NCBI RefSeq assembly: GCF_965363235.1
Contig: NC_134846.1
Span: forward strand, 59,199,121-59,263,120
Source: Mytilus galloprovincialis
Taxonomy: Eukaryota; Mollusca; Bivalvia; Mytilida; Mytilidae
Reading direction: 5' to 3'
Length of the DNA stretch: 64,000 nucleotides
Shown here: one piece after another, positions 23,501-38,500 of the stretch
Numbering within the stretch: the stretch's first letter is position 1
Layout of the letters: every line of letters starts with the position of its first letter
Program-made: the position numbers and the translations under genes
Notes under the pieces: model-generated
Told to the model about the DNA's origin: nothing
The model's database searches: none
The model's input: the letters and a program-made list of their open reading frames with translations, nothing else

Positions 23501-26500
23501 ATGCCTCAAGGTATAATAGGATGTTTCGAAAATATATATTACTCTTTTGTTGGACAAAAATGGGGACTTATAATAATGCAAACCCAAAATTTTAAATTCT
23601 TTTATCACATTAAAAGTTAGTATTCAATACATATGGATGATTATATTGCTTATAAACATAACTGCTGAAAATTCACCAAATTATCTCATTATGTCCTAAA
23701 TTCTGGCAATATCAAGAACTTTTTGGAAAACTCATGATAAATGGTTTAATTGGATTCAGCAAGTTTGTCTTTTTTATTGGATTCAGCAAGTTTGTATTCT
23801 TTATCAGATTTAACAAGTGTGTATTTTTTATTCCATCAAAAATGTGTACTTACAAATTATCACTAACATTATTGGTTATAAGTTCTACAATTCTTTTATC
23901 ATCAAAGCCAGGCTGAAATAAAGAATCGGCTTTTTTAATCAAGAGACAATACTGTGGCTGACAAAAATCAAATCATTTGCATACATTAATATATTATGTT
24001 CACAAGTGTGCATTTATTTGAGAAGATCTCAAACAATCCATAGGTTTATGAATTATTTCATTTCTACATTTTCTTTGTAAAATTTTGATAGCAAAGCTTA
24101 AATGTTCTATTACAATTATAATTTTATAGTATTTTTCAAATCACATAAAAACACTAATTTATTTCTCTATACATTATAAGTACATGATATACAAAAACTT
24201 TCTGATTCAATTTACATACATTTCAAAAAAAATACATATAAAACTGCTTGCAGGGCTCGTTCATCTTCTAAAACAATTAGGCCAACATTAAAAATATCTT
24301 TGTTTCCCCTCTCCCGACTGAGGTTGTTAGGGTATGGGTAGGTAGGTAGACAAATTATTCTATTTTATTCCTTGATATGGTTTTCTATATTGAATTTGTA
24401 CAAAATTCAACAGGTAAGGCTCAAGTCAAGAAAAGAGGGGTATTCCCTGTATTCTAATTCAGTGTACACCACAGTTTTCTGGTGTTAAAAAAACCAGTAT
24501 ACAGGGACCTTCTTTTTTTTCCTATTCATTTAATTTAATGAAATCTACAAAAGCGCACATTCTACTTGTGATACTAATGCCTATTGATAGCAAGTGTTTT
24601 TTTAGTTAAAAAATCAAGCTTATTTCAAGTCTAATTTGATGCATAACTCACAACAAAACAATTCCTTTGTTCACCAATTCATACCTTGATCATCAATTAT
24701 GAGATGACAAAAAGATACATGTATGTTAATCACTTGGGAATTAAAATTCAATGAATAAAAATTTCAATAGAAGTGAACATAATTCAGTTATGTTCAGTTA
24801 CACCTGGATCATGCAGCTTGGTCAATTGATTCCCAAACAAAGATTTATATGTTTTTTTCGAGTTCTAGAAGAAACAAGGCTTCCCTTTATATTCATGTTT
24901 TGTATTTCCTAAAATACTTTTAATAAGTATTTACGAATTCTACTGATGCAGGTATAACGTTAAAACGTGTCCTTTTGTAATTTTCATGCCATAAATTGAA
25001 AAAGGAAATCCCATTTAAACTGTTTTTTTTTACACCAGAAAACAGGGACGTTCCCTGAAAGCAGGGAATACATGTATCCCACATTTCCTGACTTGTGCCC
25101 AACCTGTTCAAAGACAAAGTAGATAGATTTTAAAGCACGAGTCAGACCATTTTTACTCAAAGTCTTTAAGATTTTATCCTTTAAACAGGAACAGAAGTTA
25201 GACACAAAGCAAATCAAGATGCACTCAGTGGATTGAAAGATGCTTCATTTTTTTTTTATCTTCAAAAAAAGATCACCCTTGCAAACAAACAAATTGTGTG
25301 GGAAAGCATTTTGTTTGTTTTCCTTGATTCCGAATCATGTAGACGCTTCAATGCAAAAATACCTTGATTTAAAACACTCGTTGACTACAGCATCGGAAAG
25401 GTATCCCCAAAACCCAACGATCGTTGACTTCAGCATCGGAAAGATATCACCAATAACCAACATAGCAAAAAACAAAATAGTGGACAAGAATGGCCAATAA
25501 AATTTTTCGGGTAGCGGTGATTTTACTGGGTCGGTCGTGTGAGGGGAAAGAAACAATATTTTATTTTTGGCCTTAGGATAAGTGACTTCACTTTTTGACA
25601 TAAATTATAAGGTGACAGATCAAAAGAACATTGAACTTAATATAGACATACTAACCCGACTCCATAATTCATCTGGATTGTCTTTTGTTGCTGGTAAATA
25701 TGGAAGTAGTTCTGGTGGTTTTTGTTCAGATAAATGTTCCCAATCTATTCCTTCAAAGAAGGGATGAGATTTAAGCTGTTCCATTCCACCCAATTCTTCA
25801 CAACCAAGTCGTTGTGTAGGTTCTATAACCTATAAATTCCAAAACAAGCATTATTAATGTATTTTAGCAAGTGTTTATTTTTGGTTGCTTCTTATTGTTA
25901 AGTTGTCTTATTAATGATGTGTACTTCTCTGAAATATCCTTTAAAATTATATTTAAAAATATTTGGGCATCAATAGCTAGTTTGAGGGTGAAAATCTTTA
26001 ATTTTCTAATCTAATGCAACTGATAGTTTATTAATTTTATGCATATATAAATACTGTGTAAGATGTTAAAGCCTTTGAACCAAGTTTTGTTTTATGAATG
26101 GATTAACAGTACATCAGGACTAACAACTGCAAGTTTTAACATTGTGTGCATGTTCTTCAAATTCTTTTGGACTGTCTGAACAATGGTAATTACAAAATTA
26201 TAATGTATTCATCTTAACTATTCAACTACTTACCAGTAATTTTTCTACCAAATCTCTGGCTAGTGGATCAAAGCCATCTGGAAATTCATATTCTAATTTC
26301 TGGATTTTTTGGAATATTTGAAATTCATGACTGTAATGTATAAATAATAATACAAAAACAATCAATCAAAAGTACAATCTAGCTTCAAACATAAATTTCT
26401 AACAGACTTACTTGAAATAAGAAAACTTTGCAAATAAAAATTTCTCTATGTAATATTTTCATTACTACAACATTATAATATCTGTCATAGATATAAAATG

Positions 26501-29500
26501 ATATAACCTAAAAGTTCATCTAACTCATGCTAGATGGATGTTCATGTCCAGTGGCAAATTAAATACACATTCAGAACAAGAACATTATAATGTAATATGA
26601 ATATTAACCCAATTTGTTCTAAATCAACACACTGAGCAAGATTTTTAGTGTGCTAGTTCACATGGTAACAGTGCACAGGAAGACATGTCATCATACAAAG
26701 AAACAATATTCTGACTACGGGCCGACAAGTATTTGATCTTACTCCTTGATGAAGACAAAAGATAAGATTATCAATATGACTTAAAATTGGTGTTAAACCT
26801 TGAAATAATCATCTAAATATACTGGTTCATTTCAATTAAATGATAGTACTCACCCTCCTCTGAATGGTGGTAGTCCAGACAATAACTGATAAATAATACA
26901 ACCTAAAGCCCACAAGTCTGAACTGAAAAAAAAAGACATATAAAAGAAATTAGATAACATATGTCAATAAATTGCTTCGCTGAGCGCAGCTGGATACAAT
27001 TGCAGCTGGATACAATCGCAGCTGGATACAATCGCAGCTGGATTCTATCGCAGAAGTCCAACCCTGAACAGTTTGGGCAAAAATGTACGCAATATTTGTG
27101 CTTGATACAGTTCTGAATTTGGATTGTAATTAATTATTTGACACACAATGGGTTTCTGACACAGAAGAACTGTAAAGAACTTAAAATTGGTTATATAATT
27201 TGAATTTGTATATTTTTTGCTGTTGAGCAAAACACTATGCTGTTGCAAATTGACCCCCCCCCCCCCCAAAAAAAAAAAAAGGTTAACTTCCCCTTTTTTG
27301 CAATACTCTATGATGTTGCGAATTGACCACCACCCTAACCCACCTATACTATAAAAAAATATGTGTACCACCCTTTTTTGCTTTTTAGCAAGCACTATGC
27401 TGTTGCCTATTGTCTGGTTACTAAATGCGTCTTGGGACGACAACAACAACCCAGACAAAATAGACGACGACAACATGATAGCAATATATGACAGTCGTAT
27501 TAAAATCAAAAATGCAATTAAATAAGAAATGTTATACCAATTGACTCTACATTGAATAATATATTCAAACTTGTTTCTCCACATACATATATTATATATA
27601 TTATCAGAGTTTTAAAGTTTAAACTTTGCTAGTTATACTAACCTACTGCAGACTTGTTTACTGGTGAGAACTTCTGGAGACACATACTGGGCAGTTCCAA
27701 CAAAAGAATTCTTTCTCCGTTGTGTATGGTGTTCTGAAAACAGAAAAAAGAATCTATAATTATAACAATTGCTTAGTCAACTGTTCAGAGTTTTAAGGTT
27801 GTTATTACGAAGAAAAAAGCGACAGGATTGGATTAACAAAATTAAAAAGCCATTTTAAATTTGAAAGCAAAATATTCTTCAAAATTCCTGTGATCACAAT
27901 TATCAATCATGCATTTTTGGCAAATTGTTCAATAATTGCAATAACAAATAAACACAATTTTCTAAATATAGAGCACACTGATCATCATTGAAATTTATGT
28001 TGAAAGACAATATCATAGTTTGATTACAGGTATCACATTATCTTGGCATTGTCAATGATTCATGAATATAAGGTCAGGTCAAAAGAACCTTGCCAGAAAA
28101 ACATGTACACATTACAATCAATCACACACAAAATAAACTTAACCTGTTGCTAATAGAATTTGAGAAACAATAACTAATTACGAAAACTAAACATTGACCA
28201 TGAAAATGACATAAAGGTCAAAGGTTCCTAACAGACAAACATGTACACATTACAATCAATCACACACCAAATATAGTTGACCTGTTGCTAATAGAATCTG
28301 AGAAACAATACCTAATTACGAAAACTAAACATTGACCATGAAAATGACATAAAGGTCAAAGGTTCCTAACAGACAAACATGTACACATTACAATCAATCA
28401 CACACCAAATATAGTTGACCTGTTGCTAATAGAATCTGAGAAACAATAACTAATTATGAAAACTAAACGTTGACCATGAAAATATCATAAAGGTCATAGG
28501 ATTGTAACAGACAAACATGTACACATACACATCATTCCATACATCAAATTCAGTTAACCTATTGCTTACAGTATTTGAGAAATGGACCTAACGATAGAAA
28601 CGTTTTGTTGAACACTGATCCATGATATCAGGTTATGGTCTGGTGAACCCAGTCTGTAGAATATGTTTCAACCAAATATAAAACTGGATAAAACAACAGT
28701 GTATACACTGAAATGACTGCTTAAATAATCATGTTTTAATTTTATGTTAAAAGTCTTTAAGATTAAGATTCTACTAAAGATACCACTTAAACTCATTTGA
28801 AAATAATGCCGATGAAAACTAGAGGCTCTAAAGAGCCTGTGTCGCTCACCTTGGTCTATGTGAATATTAAAGGAAGCAGATGGATTCATGACAAAATTGT
28901 GTTTTGGTGATGGTGATGTGTTTGTACATCTTACTTTACTGAACATTCTTGCTGCTTAAAATTATCTCTATCTATAATGAACTTGGCCCATTAGTTTCAG
29001 TGGAAAATGTTAGTAAAAATTTACAAATTTTATGAAAATTGTTAAAAATTGACTATAAAGAACAATAACTCCTAAGGGGGTCAATTGACCATTTCGGTCA
29101 TGTTGACTTATTTGTAAATCTTACTTTGCTGAACATTATTGTTGTTAACAGTTTATCTCTATCAATAATAATATTCAAGATAATGACCAAAAACAGCAAA
29201 ATTTACTTAAAACTAACAATTCAGGGTCAGCAACCCAACAACGGGTTGTCTGATTCATCTAAAAATTTCAGAGCAGATAAATGTTGACCTGATAAACAAT
29301 TTTACCCCATGTCAGATTTGCTCTAAATGCTTTGGTTTTTGGGTTATAAGCCAAAAACTGCATTTTACCCCATGTTCTATTTTTAGCCATGGCGGCCATC
29401 TTGGTTGGATGGCCGGGTCACCGGACACATTTTTCAAACAACTAACCCAAAAGATGATTGTGGGCAAGTTTGGATTAATTTGGCCAAGTAGTTTCAGAGA

Positions 29501-32500
29501 AGATTTTTGTAAAAGATTACTAAGATTTACGAAAAATGGTTAAAAATTGACTATAAAGGGTAATAACTCCTAAAGGGGTAAACTGACCATTTCAGTCATG
29601 TTAACTTATTTGTAAATCTTACTTTGGTGAACATTATTGCTGTTTATAGTTTATCTATATCTATAAAAATATTCAAGATAATAACCAAAAAGAGCAAAAT
29701 TTCCTTAAAATAACTAATTCAGGGCCAGCAACCCAACAACGGGTTGTCCGATTCATCTGAAAATTTCAGAGCAGATAAATGTTGACCTGATAAACAATTT
29801 TAACCCCATGTCAGATTTGCTCTAAATGCTTTGGGTTTTGAGTTATAAGCCAAAAACTGCATTTTACCCCATGTTCTATTTTTAGCCATGGCGGCCATCT
29901 TGGTTGGATGGCCGGGTCACCGGACACATTTTTCAAACAACTAACCCAAAAGATGATTGTGGGCAAGTTTGGATTAATTTGGCAAAGTAGTTTCAGAGAA
30001 GATTTTTGTAAAAGATTACTAAGATTTACGAAAAATGGTTAAAAATTGACTATAAAGGGCAATAACTCCTAAAGGGGTAAACTGACCATTTCAGTCATGT
30101 TGACTTATTTGTAAATCTTACTTTGGTGAACATTATTGCTGTTTACTGTTTATCTCTATCTATAATAATATTCAAGATAATAACCAAAAACAGCAAAATT
30201 TCCTTAAAATTACTAATTCAGGGGCAGCAACCCAACAACAGGTTATCCGATTCATCTGAAAATTTCAGGGCAGATAGATCTTCACCTGTTTAACAATTCT
30301 ACCCCATATCAGATTTGCTCTAAATGCTTTGGTTTTTGACTTATAAGCCAAAAACTGCATTTTACCCCTATGTTCTATTTTTAGCCATGGCGGCCATCTT
30401 GGATGGTTGGCCAGGTCACCAGACACATTTTTTAAACTAGATACCCCAATGATGATTGTGGCCAAGTTTGGTTTAATTTGGCCCAGTAGTTTCAGAGGAG
30501 AAGATTTATGTAAAAGTTAACGACGACGGACGACAGCGACGCCGGACGACAGCGACGCCGAACGCCAAGTGATGAGAAAAGCTCACTTGGCCTTTTAGGC
30601 AAGGTGAGCTAAAGATAAGTTCATTAATCAATTAAGCATAATACAGATGAAAAGTTTTTTTTGCTGTGGATACTTTCTCTTGATCAGAAATATAAAATAA
30701 GTTTTGACAAGTTATCGATATCTATACAAAATTTGTTTCAGAATCAATCTTATTGCGATTATGACAACAGAATAACAACATCAATACACTGATATGGGAG
30801 GGTTACATAGTTTGTTATACAACTTATTACCACCTGAGGCCTCCATCAAAGAAAAGAATTCATCTAGTTTAAAAAAAAATACATTAAGTATTTGGCATAC
30901 ATTAATATAACAGTAAAAACTATAAGGTTCAATACAACTGCATAAAATGTTATGAAGAAATAACAAGTGTGCACACGCTGAAATGTCTGGCCTTCTTTAC
31001 TAATCATTGATATTATATTGATAGTCCTAAATATAAAGCTTTATTACAACTGTCACATAAACTTAGCATTGACCAATGAACCATAAAAATGAGGTCAAAG
31101 TCAGATGAACCATGCCAGGCAGGCATGTACAGCTAAAAATTCTTCCATACAACAATTATAGTCGACCTATTGCTTACATTTAAGAAAAACAGACCAAAAC
31201 ACAAAAACTTAACACTGTGCAATGAACCGTGAAAAGGAGGTCAAGGTCAAATAAAACCTGCGCGACTGACAAATAGATCATAAAATATTTCCATACACTA
31301 AATATAGTTGACCTATTGCATATAGCAGTGTTCTCCCCAGGACGTTTTAGTGCTGTGCTATCACAATTTCCCGCTGTTCTATTGCACTGACTGCAGCGCT
31401 GTCCAAGGCAAACACGTCGCTATATTTTTTTTTCGTATTTTTTTCAAATTTCCCATTTATTTTTCACTTCGGATCACATGATCGACTGGTTTACTATTTC
31501 TGAATGAATTATTACCGTTTTATTAAGTAACTCTGCAGGACCAGTCTAAGATTTACAAAATGGCGACATTGAAAGATCAAAATAAACAAAGATTTCAACA
31601 TTGACATCTATTTTGTTAGTTAAAAGAATGTAAAGAGGCATCTATGAATGAAATGAGATGAAATAAATTGATCACATTTCCCGACGACACTCACAAACTT
31701 GTTTTACGACCTTTGAACAAACGATGATTTTAAAAAGAATCAAACACAGTGGTTTGTTACACTCGCCGGGTTTACTATAAATACGAACCCCGAAAATGAG
31801 CAAGTTTTTGAAGTATTAATTATCAGCTATTGGAACAAGTGAAACTGCGAGCTACTGCTCACTGATGATACCCCCGCCGCAAGTGGATAATATTAATAGT
31901 GTAAAAATATGAAAGTGTTCGGTAAACAGGAAGTTGTCGAGTGATGAATCTGAAAACGCATCACACGGTATAGATGACTTATATAAATCCTGAAACCAAA
32001 TTTCAGAAATCCTTGTATTGTAGTTCCTGAGAAAAATGTGACGAAAATTTTCAACTTGGCTATCATGTGTAAAATCAAACAAGTGTTCGGTAAACAGGAA
32101 GTTGTCAAGTGATGAATCTGAAAACGCATCACACATTATGGCTGACATATATAAATGTTGATACCAAATTACAGAAAGGGTGGATGTGTAGTTCCTGAGA
32201 AAAATATGACGAAAGTTTCATGGGACGGACTGACTGACGGACGGACTGATGGACGGACTGATGGACGGACGGACGGACAGACAGAGGTAAAACAGTATAC
32301 CCCCCCTTTTTTAAAGCGGGGGTATAACTAACAATTGTTTAGTAAGCAATTCTACAGTAATGAATTTACCATTTGAAAACAATTGAGAGGATGTGATTAG
32401 AAAAACAAACCCCAAGCTGATACGACTTGAGAAATTCACTTTCTCGATGTCCAGCTGGGATGAAGCCATTTGAATATTATAAAACGTTAAGGTCAGAAAA

Positions 32501-35500
32501 ATGAAAAATCATTATGCTAAAAAATGTCAATTCCTGTCAAACGTCGTAAGGTTAACAGTACACTGCTACAGTTACAAAACCAAACACAGAAGCTGACAAT
32601 GACTTTATTGTTGGTCCTACATGTTCTGCAACATCACCTGTTAGTGCTAAGAAATTTTCACATAGGCAGTCTGGTATAGACCCATCATGGAAAAAGACTT
32701 CTCCTTGGGTTTTATACACAGATAGTATGAGGATTATATGAATTTACAATGGAGAAAAAAAGACTCTTCTTCTATATCCAGACAATAATATTAACAAACA
32801 AAAGGGTAACTTCTATGAGCATGATGAGGACATGTTACTGAGAATTGTCGAAAATTAACAACAGCCCTATCCAAAAATCCTGGGGAGAACACTGCGATAT
32901 AGTATTAGAAAAAAAGACCATAACTCAAAAACTAACTTTGACCACTAAACCATGACAATGAGGTCAAGGTCAGATGACAACTGCCAGCTAGACATGTACA
33001 CCTTACAATCATTCCATGCATCAAATATAGTAGACCTATTGCATACAGAAAAACAGACCAAAAACACAAAAACTTAACTATAACCAATGAACCATGAAAA
33101 TGAAGTCAAAGTCAGATAACACCTACCAGCTGTACACTTACAGTCCTTCCATACACTGAATATACTAGACCTATTGCTTAAAGTATCTGAGACATGAAGA
33201 AATGTTTGTTCTGTTCTATAAAGATGTAAAAACATAAAGAATTATTACACTGAGACTATGGCATGTATTATTATCATTGAGAGACCAATTTTTAATGATT
33301 TTATTGTCTCCTCGCCAATTACAGATTTTGACCTAAACCCACAAAAGATAGGCAATGTATAGTTGTGTATAAGCTTTAAGGTGTCATATCATATTATATA
33401 TTTTTATTATTACAGATTTCTGATTTCATTTACTTTGATATTTAATTAAATCAAAATCAATTAAGTCAAAATCAATCATATTATGTACTGTGTTTTAATA
33501 TATTTTTAATGTACCTTATATTATGTTTGAAAATTATATTGTAATTTTTCTGCTCATTTTGGGTGCAGTGATTGGTAAATAAAAAATTTGTTTGTGTAAA
33601 AATTTAATTTTACACTTCAGACTGCTTCTATGTAAAAAAATGATCATATCATTTGTAAACTTTTAAAGAGGTAGCACATTTTGTTCTTAAGTTGCTCTTC
33701 TAAGATGAACTGAAACATTAAAAGCATAACTGCTGAAACAAACATGCAGCAATGTATATCATATATAACACATTAAGGTTAGAAAGCACACCTTCCTCTG
33801 GTTTTATCTCTTCTTCTTTATTTAAGATCTTTGCACTGCCAAAATCTGTTATCAGTATGTGCATATCTGTGTTTAATAAAATATTTTCAGGCTTCAAATC
33901 TCTGAAATATAGAAAAAACTTTTAAAAAAGATCATTCTTATGTCAAACAGAAATATTGTATTAATATAAGTAGTGTAAAGGTTATCTTATTGGGGGAAAA
34001 AAAGATAATGTGTATCTATGAAGACACACAATCACTTAGCGTACATGCAACATTTAAACATCAAAAGTAAAATAGAACAGTGCTTTTGTTGCTATTCTTC
34101 ATCACAAAATCACAATGATGAAAAAACACTCATCTAACTGAACATTCAAGGCTTCCCTAGCACCTGTTAACTTTAGCTAATTACTTAAAACAAAAGGATG
34201 AATGTATCTTTTGAATTCATTTTAAGGTATTCGAGAAAAAAAGTAATTTAGTTAATGCTTTATCAAAGGAATTGATCCCATTCATGTTTTTTTTTACATT
34301 ATCCTAACATGATGTAAAAAATTCTTTAATATCTTTGACAAAGTCTATTAATTCTACAAATATCATAAACTTTACTAGAAGTCAGAAGGTTTTCTTCCCC
34401 ATATAATAATCTTTCTTTAATAAAGCTCAATTTACAGACATTCAGTAACTATGAAAATCTTACCTATGAATAAAATTTAAACTGTGCATATATTCTAAAG
34501 CATGTACAATTTCTGCTGCATACCACTGAGAACAAGGTACATCGAATGACGACAACTTATGTAGATAATCCAGAAGCTCCCCTCGTTCTGCATAGTTTAA
34601 CACAAAATCTTCATTTCACTAAGGAATCAGAACTATACTATATGAAATCTTTGAAATGCCACTATATTGAATTATAATCATAAAAGGTGACTACTTTGTC
34701 GAATTGATCAAAATTCTGAACTGTATTTCAGAAGTAGTTGTTTATTAGGATCTGTTAGTATGGTGCTTCAATTGCCATCATGGTAAGTTTTCATGTCAAT
34801 ATGAAGTCAATTGTTAATAGCAGTTAGTGGAGTGAGGTGTTGGTGGTTTGAAAGCAATCTTTAAAATGACCATCACCCATAAAATTGCATTTTACTTTGA
34901 ATATAATTTTATTTGAACTTCAAGATATGCTCTATCCAATACATTTACAAACAAAGTGCCATCATTACCCTCCCCCTTCCAACCCCCAACCCCTATATTA
35001 TTTTCCTGGAATATCCCTGACTGTGTTGGTATACATTCTTTTTTTCAGACATGTATAATGAAGACTCGGTTGTCATTATTATCTATTTCATTTTGCTTAG
35101 TTTAGTGATAAACATGTAAGAACTTTCCAAGACTGCTTGTTTACTATATAATTGTGTGTGAGATCTTGCCTATCACTTGACACCATATTTTGACCTCTGA
35201 GGGCCAGATAAAACCTGTCTAGTATTAACAAAATGTTCAATCCAAAAGGTGTTCCGTTTAGATAATGCAGAGTGTTGCTGTGAATCCATGTCTACTTCTA
35301 TTCATTACCATGATATAATGACTTTTATAATGAATTAAATAACCTTTAAAAGGATACATAATCTATCTGTATCTTGAAATGTAAAATATAATCTAATTAT
35401 AAATGGATGATTCATCTTCATTAAAACTTCTTTTTCTCTCATCACATATTGTGATTTCTTTTCCCTCATTATATGTCTCTTTTCTAAAACTTTAACTGAA

Positions 35501-38500
35501 AAGAAAAGAAAAATGCCTAAAAAAATTAGTCTTAGATGCATGATTTTTTTATAAGTTGTTAGTGGCTTTGAACTAGCTGTCAGTTAATTGCAAGTACTCT
35601 CAGAACTGTTCCTCGTGTCTTTTTGTTGTTGGGATATACAAGTACCCAGCCACATTCACTTGTATCTTTGTCCATCTGATGAGTTCATCATTTTTCAACT
35701 GATTTTCGTAGTTCGTTCTTATGTTGTACTGTTATACCACTGTCCCAGGTTAGGGGATGGGTTGGGATCCCGTTAACATGTTTAACCCTGCCACAATATG
35801 TATGTGCCTGTCCCAAGTCAGGAGCCTGTAATTTGGTGGTTGTTGCTTGCTTATGTGTTACATATTTGTTTTTCATTCATTTTTTTATATAAATAAGATT
35901 GTTAGTTTTCTCATTTGAATTGTTTTGCATTGTCATTTTGTGGTTTTTTAAAGCTTACTATGTGGTATGGCTTTGCGCATTGTTGAAGGCTGTACGGTGA
36001 CCTATAGTTATTAATTTCATTTTGGTCTCTCGTGGACAGTTGTCTCATTGGCAATCATAGTTATCATACCACATATTCTTTTTCATATTTGAACATTGAG
36101 AACAGCTTGTCAAACAATAAAACAATTTTGTAACAGTAAAATTTTCATTTCTAAAGAATTTCTAATTAAAGAACCTTAGTGAGAGCGCTCACATACCCAA
36201 CATCCTCCTATTATCACTGGAAAAATAAAATAACTCTCAGAAAAATAATTGTACAGTACAATTTTCGCGAAAGCCATCCCAAACTCCATACACCGAGTTT
36301 TTTCCTGGTGTGACACCAGGAAACTCTGACATCACTCCCTAAATTCTCGGAGAAATTTGGGAGTATTCCCTCCGACTTCCGCGTAAATTCGTTACCTTTT
36401 GTTTATTGTATTAGCGACATCTCTCCCAGTCTGGAGTGACGCGGTGTCACACCAGGTAATTAATTGCCCTAATCCTTCTGATCTATGCTGGCACGCGACA
36501 GTCAAGGTATGCGAGATTATTAATGTAATTAAACAATTGTATTTCCTGTCTATTGATTATCAGTTTATATCTGATTGCTTGAAACAAAAGACAGATTAAA
36601 ATAAAAATCAAAATGTTGTTGTTAATTCTTTTAATTGCTCTTTACATCTAAATCAATTTTTAAAAACAACTATATTTGATTTTGACTTCCGTTTTTTATC
36701 AGTAAATAAATATTTAATCTACTAAAAGAGATATAATTGCGTAACAATAAACAGAGACTAACGCTGAATGAATTAGGGTAGTTTAAAGAAAAGTGACACG
36801 TCTCAAAGTTTTTTATACAAGTAAAAAAGAAAATATTCACTATCTGTTATGCTAATAAGTCTACGCCATTTCCATTTTACGATTACAAAATAAAAGTTTT
36901 AAAGCAAAAGGTTGTTGTTATTAAATGCTTTCAATTGCATTTAAGTTTTATAAAAAAAAAAATCTATACTTGATTATGACCTCGGGTTTTTTTTTTATCG
37001 GTAATTTATATAACTTACGAAAAGAGACATACTTGCGTGAAAATAAACGGAAATTAACGCTGAAGGTATAAAATGTGAGAAAGAAAAAAAATTACATGTC
37101 TTAAAACTTGTATATGCAAGAAAAAAAAATACTTTTCACCATTCCTTATGCTTGATAAGTCTACGGTATTTTCTCTTCACGATTTGTTAGCATTACTTTA
37201 GGATAAATAATACATTTCGGCTACAACAGGAATACTTCTATAGCTGTATCAACTCGTCGTTGCATAATATTCATTTACGCACAATGAATGTAAACTTTTG
37301 TGTTGTATTTAGAACAGTGATCTTTAAATATTTTTAAAGCAATTAATTGCCGTGGGAAGACGATACGCATCTCAGTGATCAACAGTGCGTAGTTGAACTT
37401 GAACTTGACTTTGCTCACAATACTGAATGCTAAAAATAGTGACATCAATTTTGTCCAGAGATTTTTATTTGGCGGGAAATAGTATCATGTAACAGTAAAC
37501 TCATGTGACCTTTCTGGATAACCGTGAGAAAATTCATTCAAGGTTTAAACTTGCTTTCTAATGATTGACATGAATTTGTGTGCGATAAGATTGAGGCTCT
37601 AGATGGTACTTTTACAATTGATTAACCGGATTCTAAATTGTATTCCTTTTCTGAATTAACCAACATCAGCCTTTTATTTTTACGTTTCTCAATCAACAGA
37701 GGACATAAAACCGGACATTATTTATACGTCCATAGTCAACACTATATATTAATGGTAGATGAAAACATGATGCATGTCGTTCAGTTCCTGGTGGGCGTTG
37801 GTAGAGATCCTCTGTGAAAATTGACCGATCGTAAAAATCCTATCCACATTTTTTTTTTTACATATTTCTTTCTTGTAGAACACGATGTAATTTCATTTAA
37901 ATATTCTATTCTATAATTGTTGAAATACTTCTTTTTATATTTTGCCGAGGACTTTTAACGAGCTGTAAAATATGGATTGCGCCAATCCAATTTTATTTTA
38001 AATAATTAAAGATCAATAACAGATCATAACAGATAAAAAACACGATTTTTTTTTTCTCCATATAATTAAATATTTAAAGGTTGTGATTATTGTGTTGTGT
38101 CTGGGCGGCGAATGTATCTCAGTATTTATGAATATAGGGCTGCCACATTGCATACAAAACTATTTGTCACTTAACAGTTTCTTTTTTAAATTCAAAAATT
38201 TCAAGTCTGTAATCTACCGAGGTAGTGAAACATAATATTTTACATTTCAAAATAAATTGAAAGTAACAGAGTTCACTTGTTGATCCGATAAATTATATAA
38301 TTAACTCTTGGGTTTTAATTTAGATTGGACATATTACCGTAAAAAACATCATTTTGTTTTAAGCCAGTTGATATTAATTATATAATATTGAACTATTAAT
38401 GAACCGAATATTGCTCACTGAGTAGGTCATAAAAGGTTCTAATTGTGGTAAAATCGTCTTTGTTGAAAAAACAAAATTATGACCTGATCGGACTATAATG

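Larger units (their letters stand above)
30963..33200. repeat. Dispersed element of about 140-bp units, interrupted by hAT
   Basis: Starts GTGTGCACACGCTGAAATG like the copy at 57341 and carries successive units with CAATGAACC, AGGTCAAAGTCAGATG and ACAAAAACTTAAC. It is split by the hAT-like insertion 31326-32894 and resumes at 32903 mid-unit. Confidence 0.7.

Noticed and set aside
27045-27584. 179-codon open frame on the minus strand
   Set aside because: Overlaps a copy of the ACGACCGC repeat and runs of C and A; not conserved in the other copies.
28065-30613. CRISPR array
   Set aside because: Units are contiguous 138-bp and 500-bp repeats without short constant repeats and unique spacers, in a eukaryotic intron.
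35673-35700. CTGATGAG in the dispersed repeat as another hammerhead
   Set aside because: Downstream sequence lacks the GAAA core and pairing partners.
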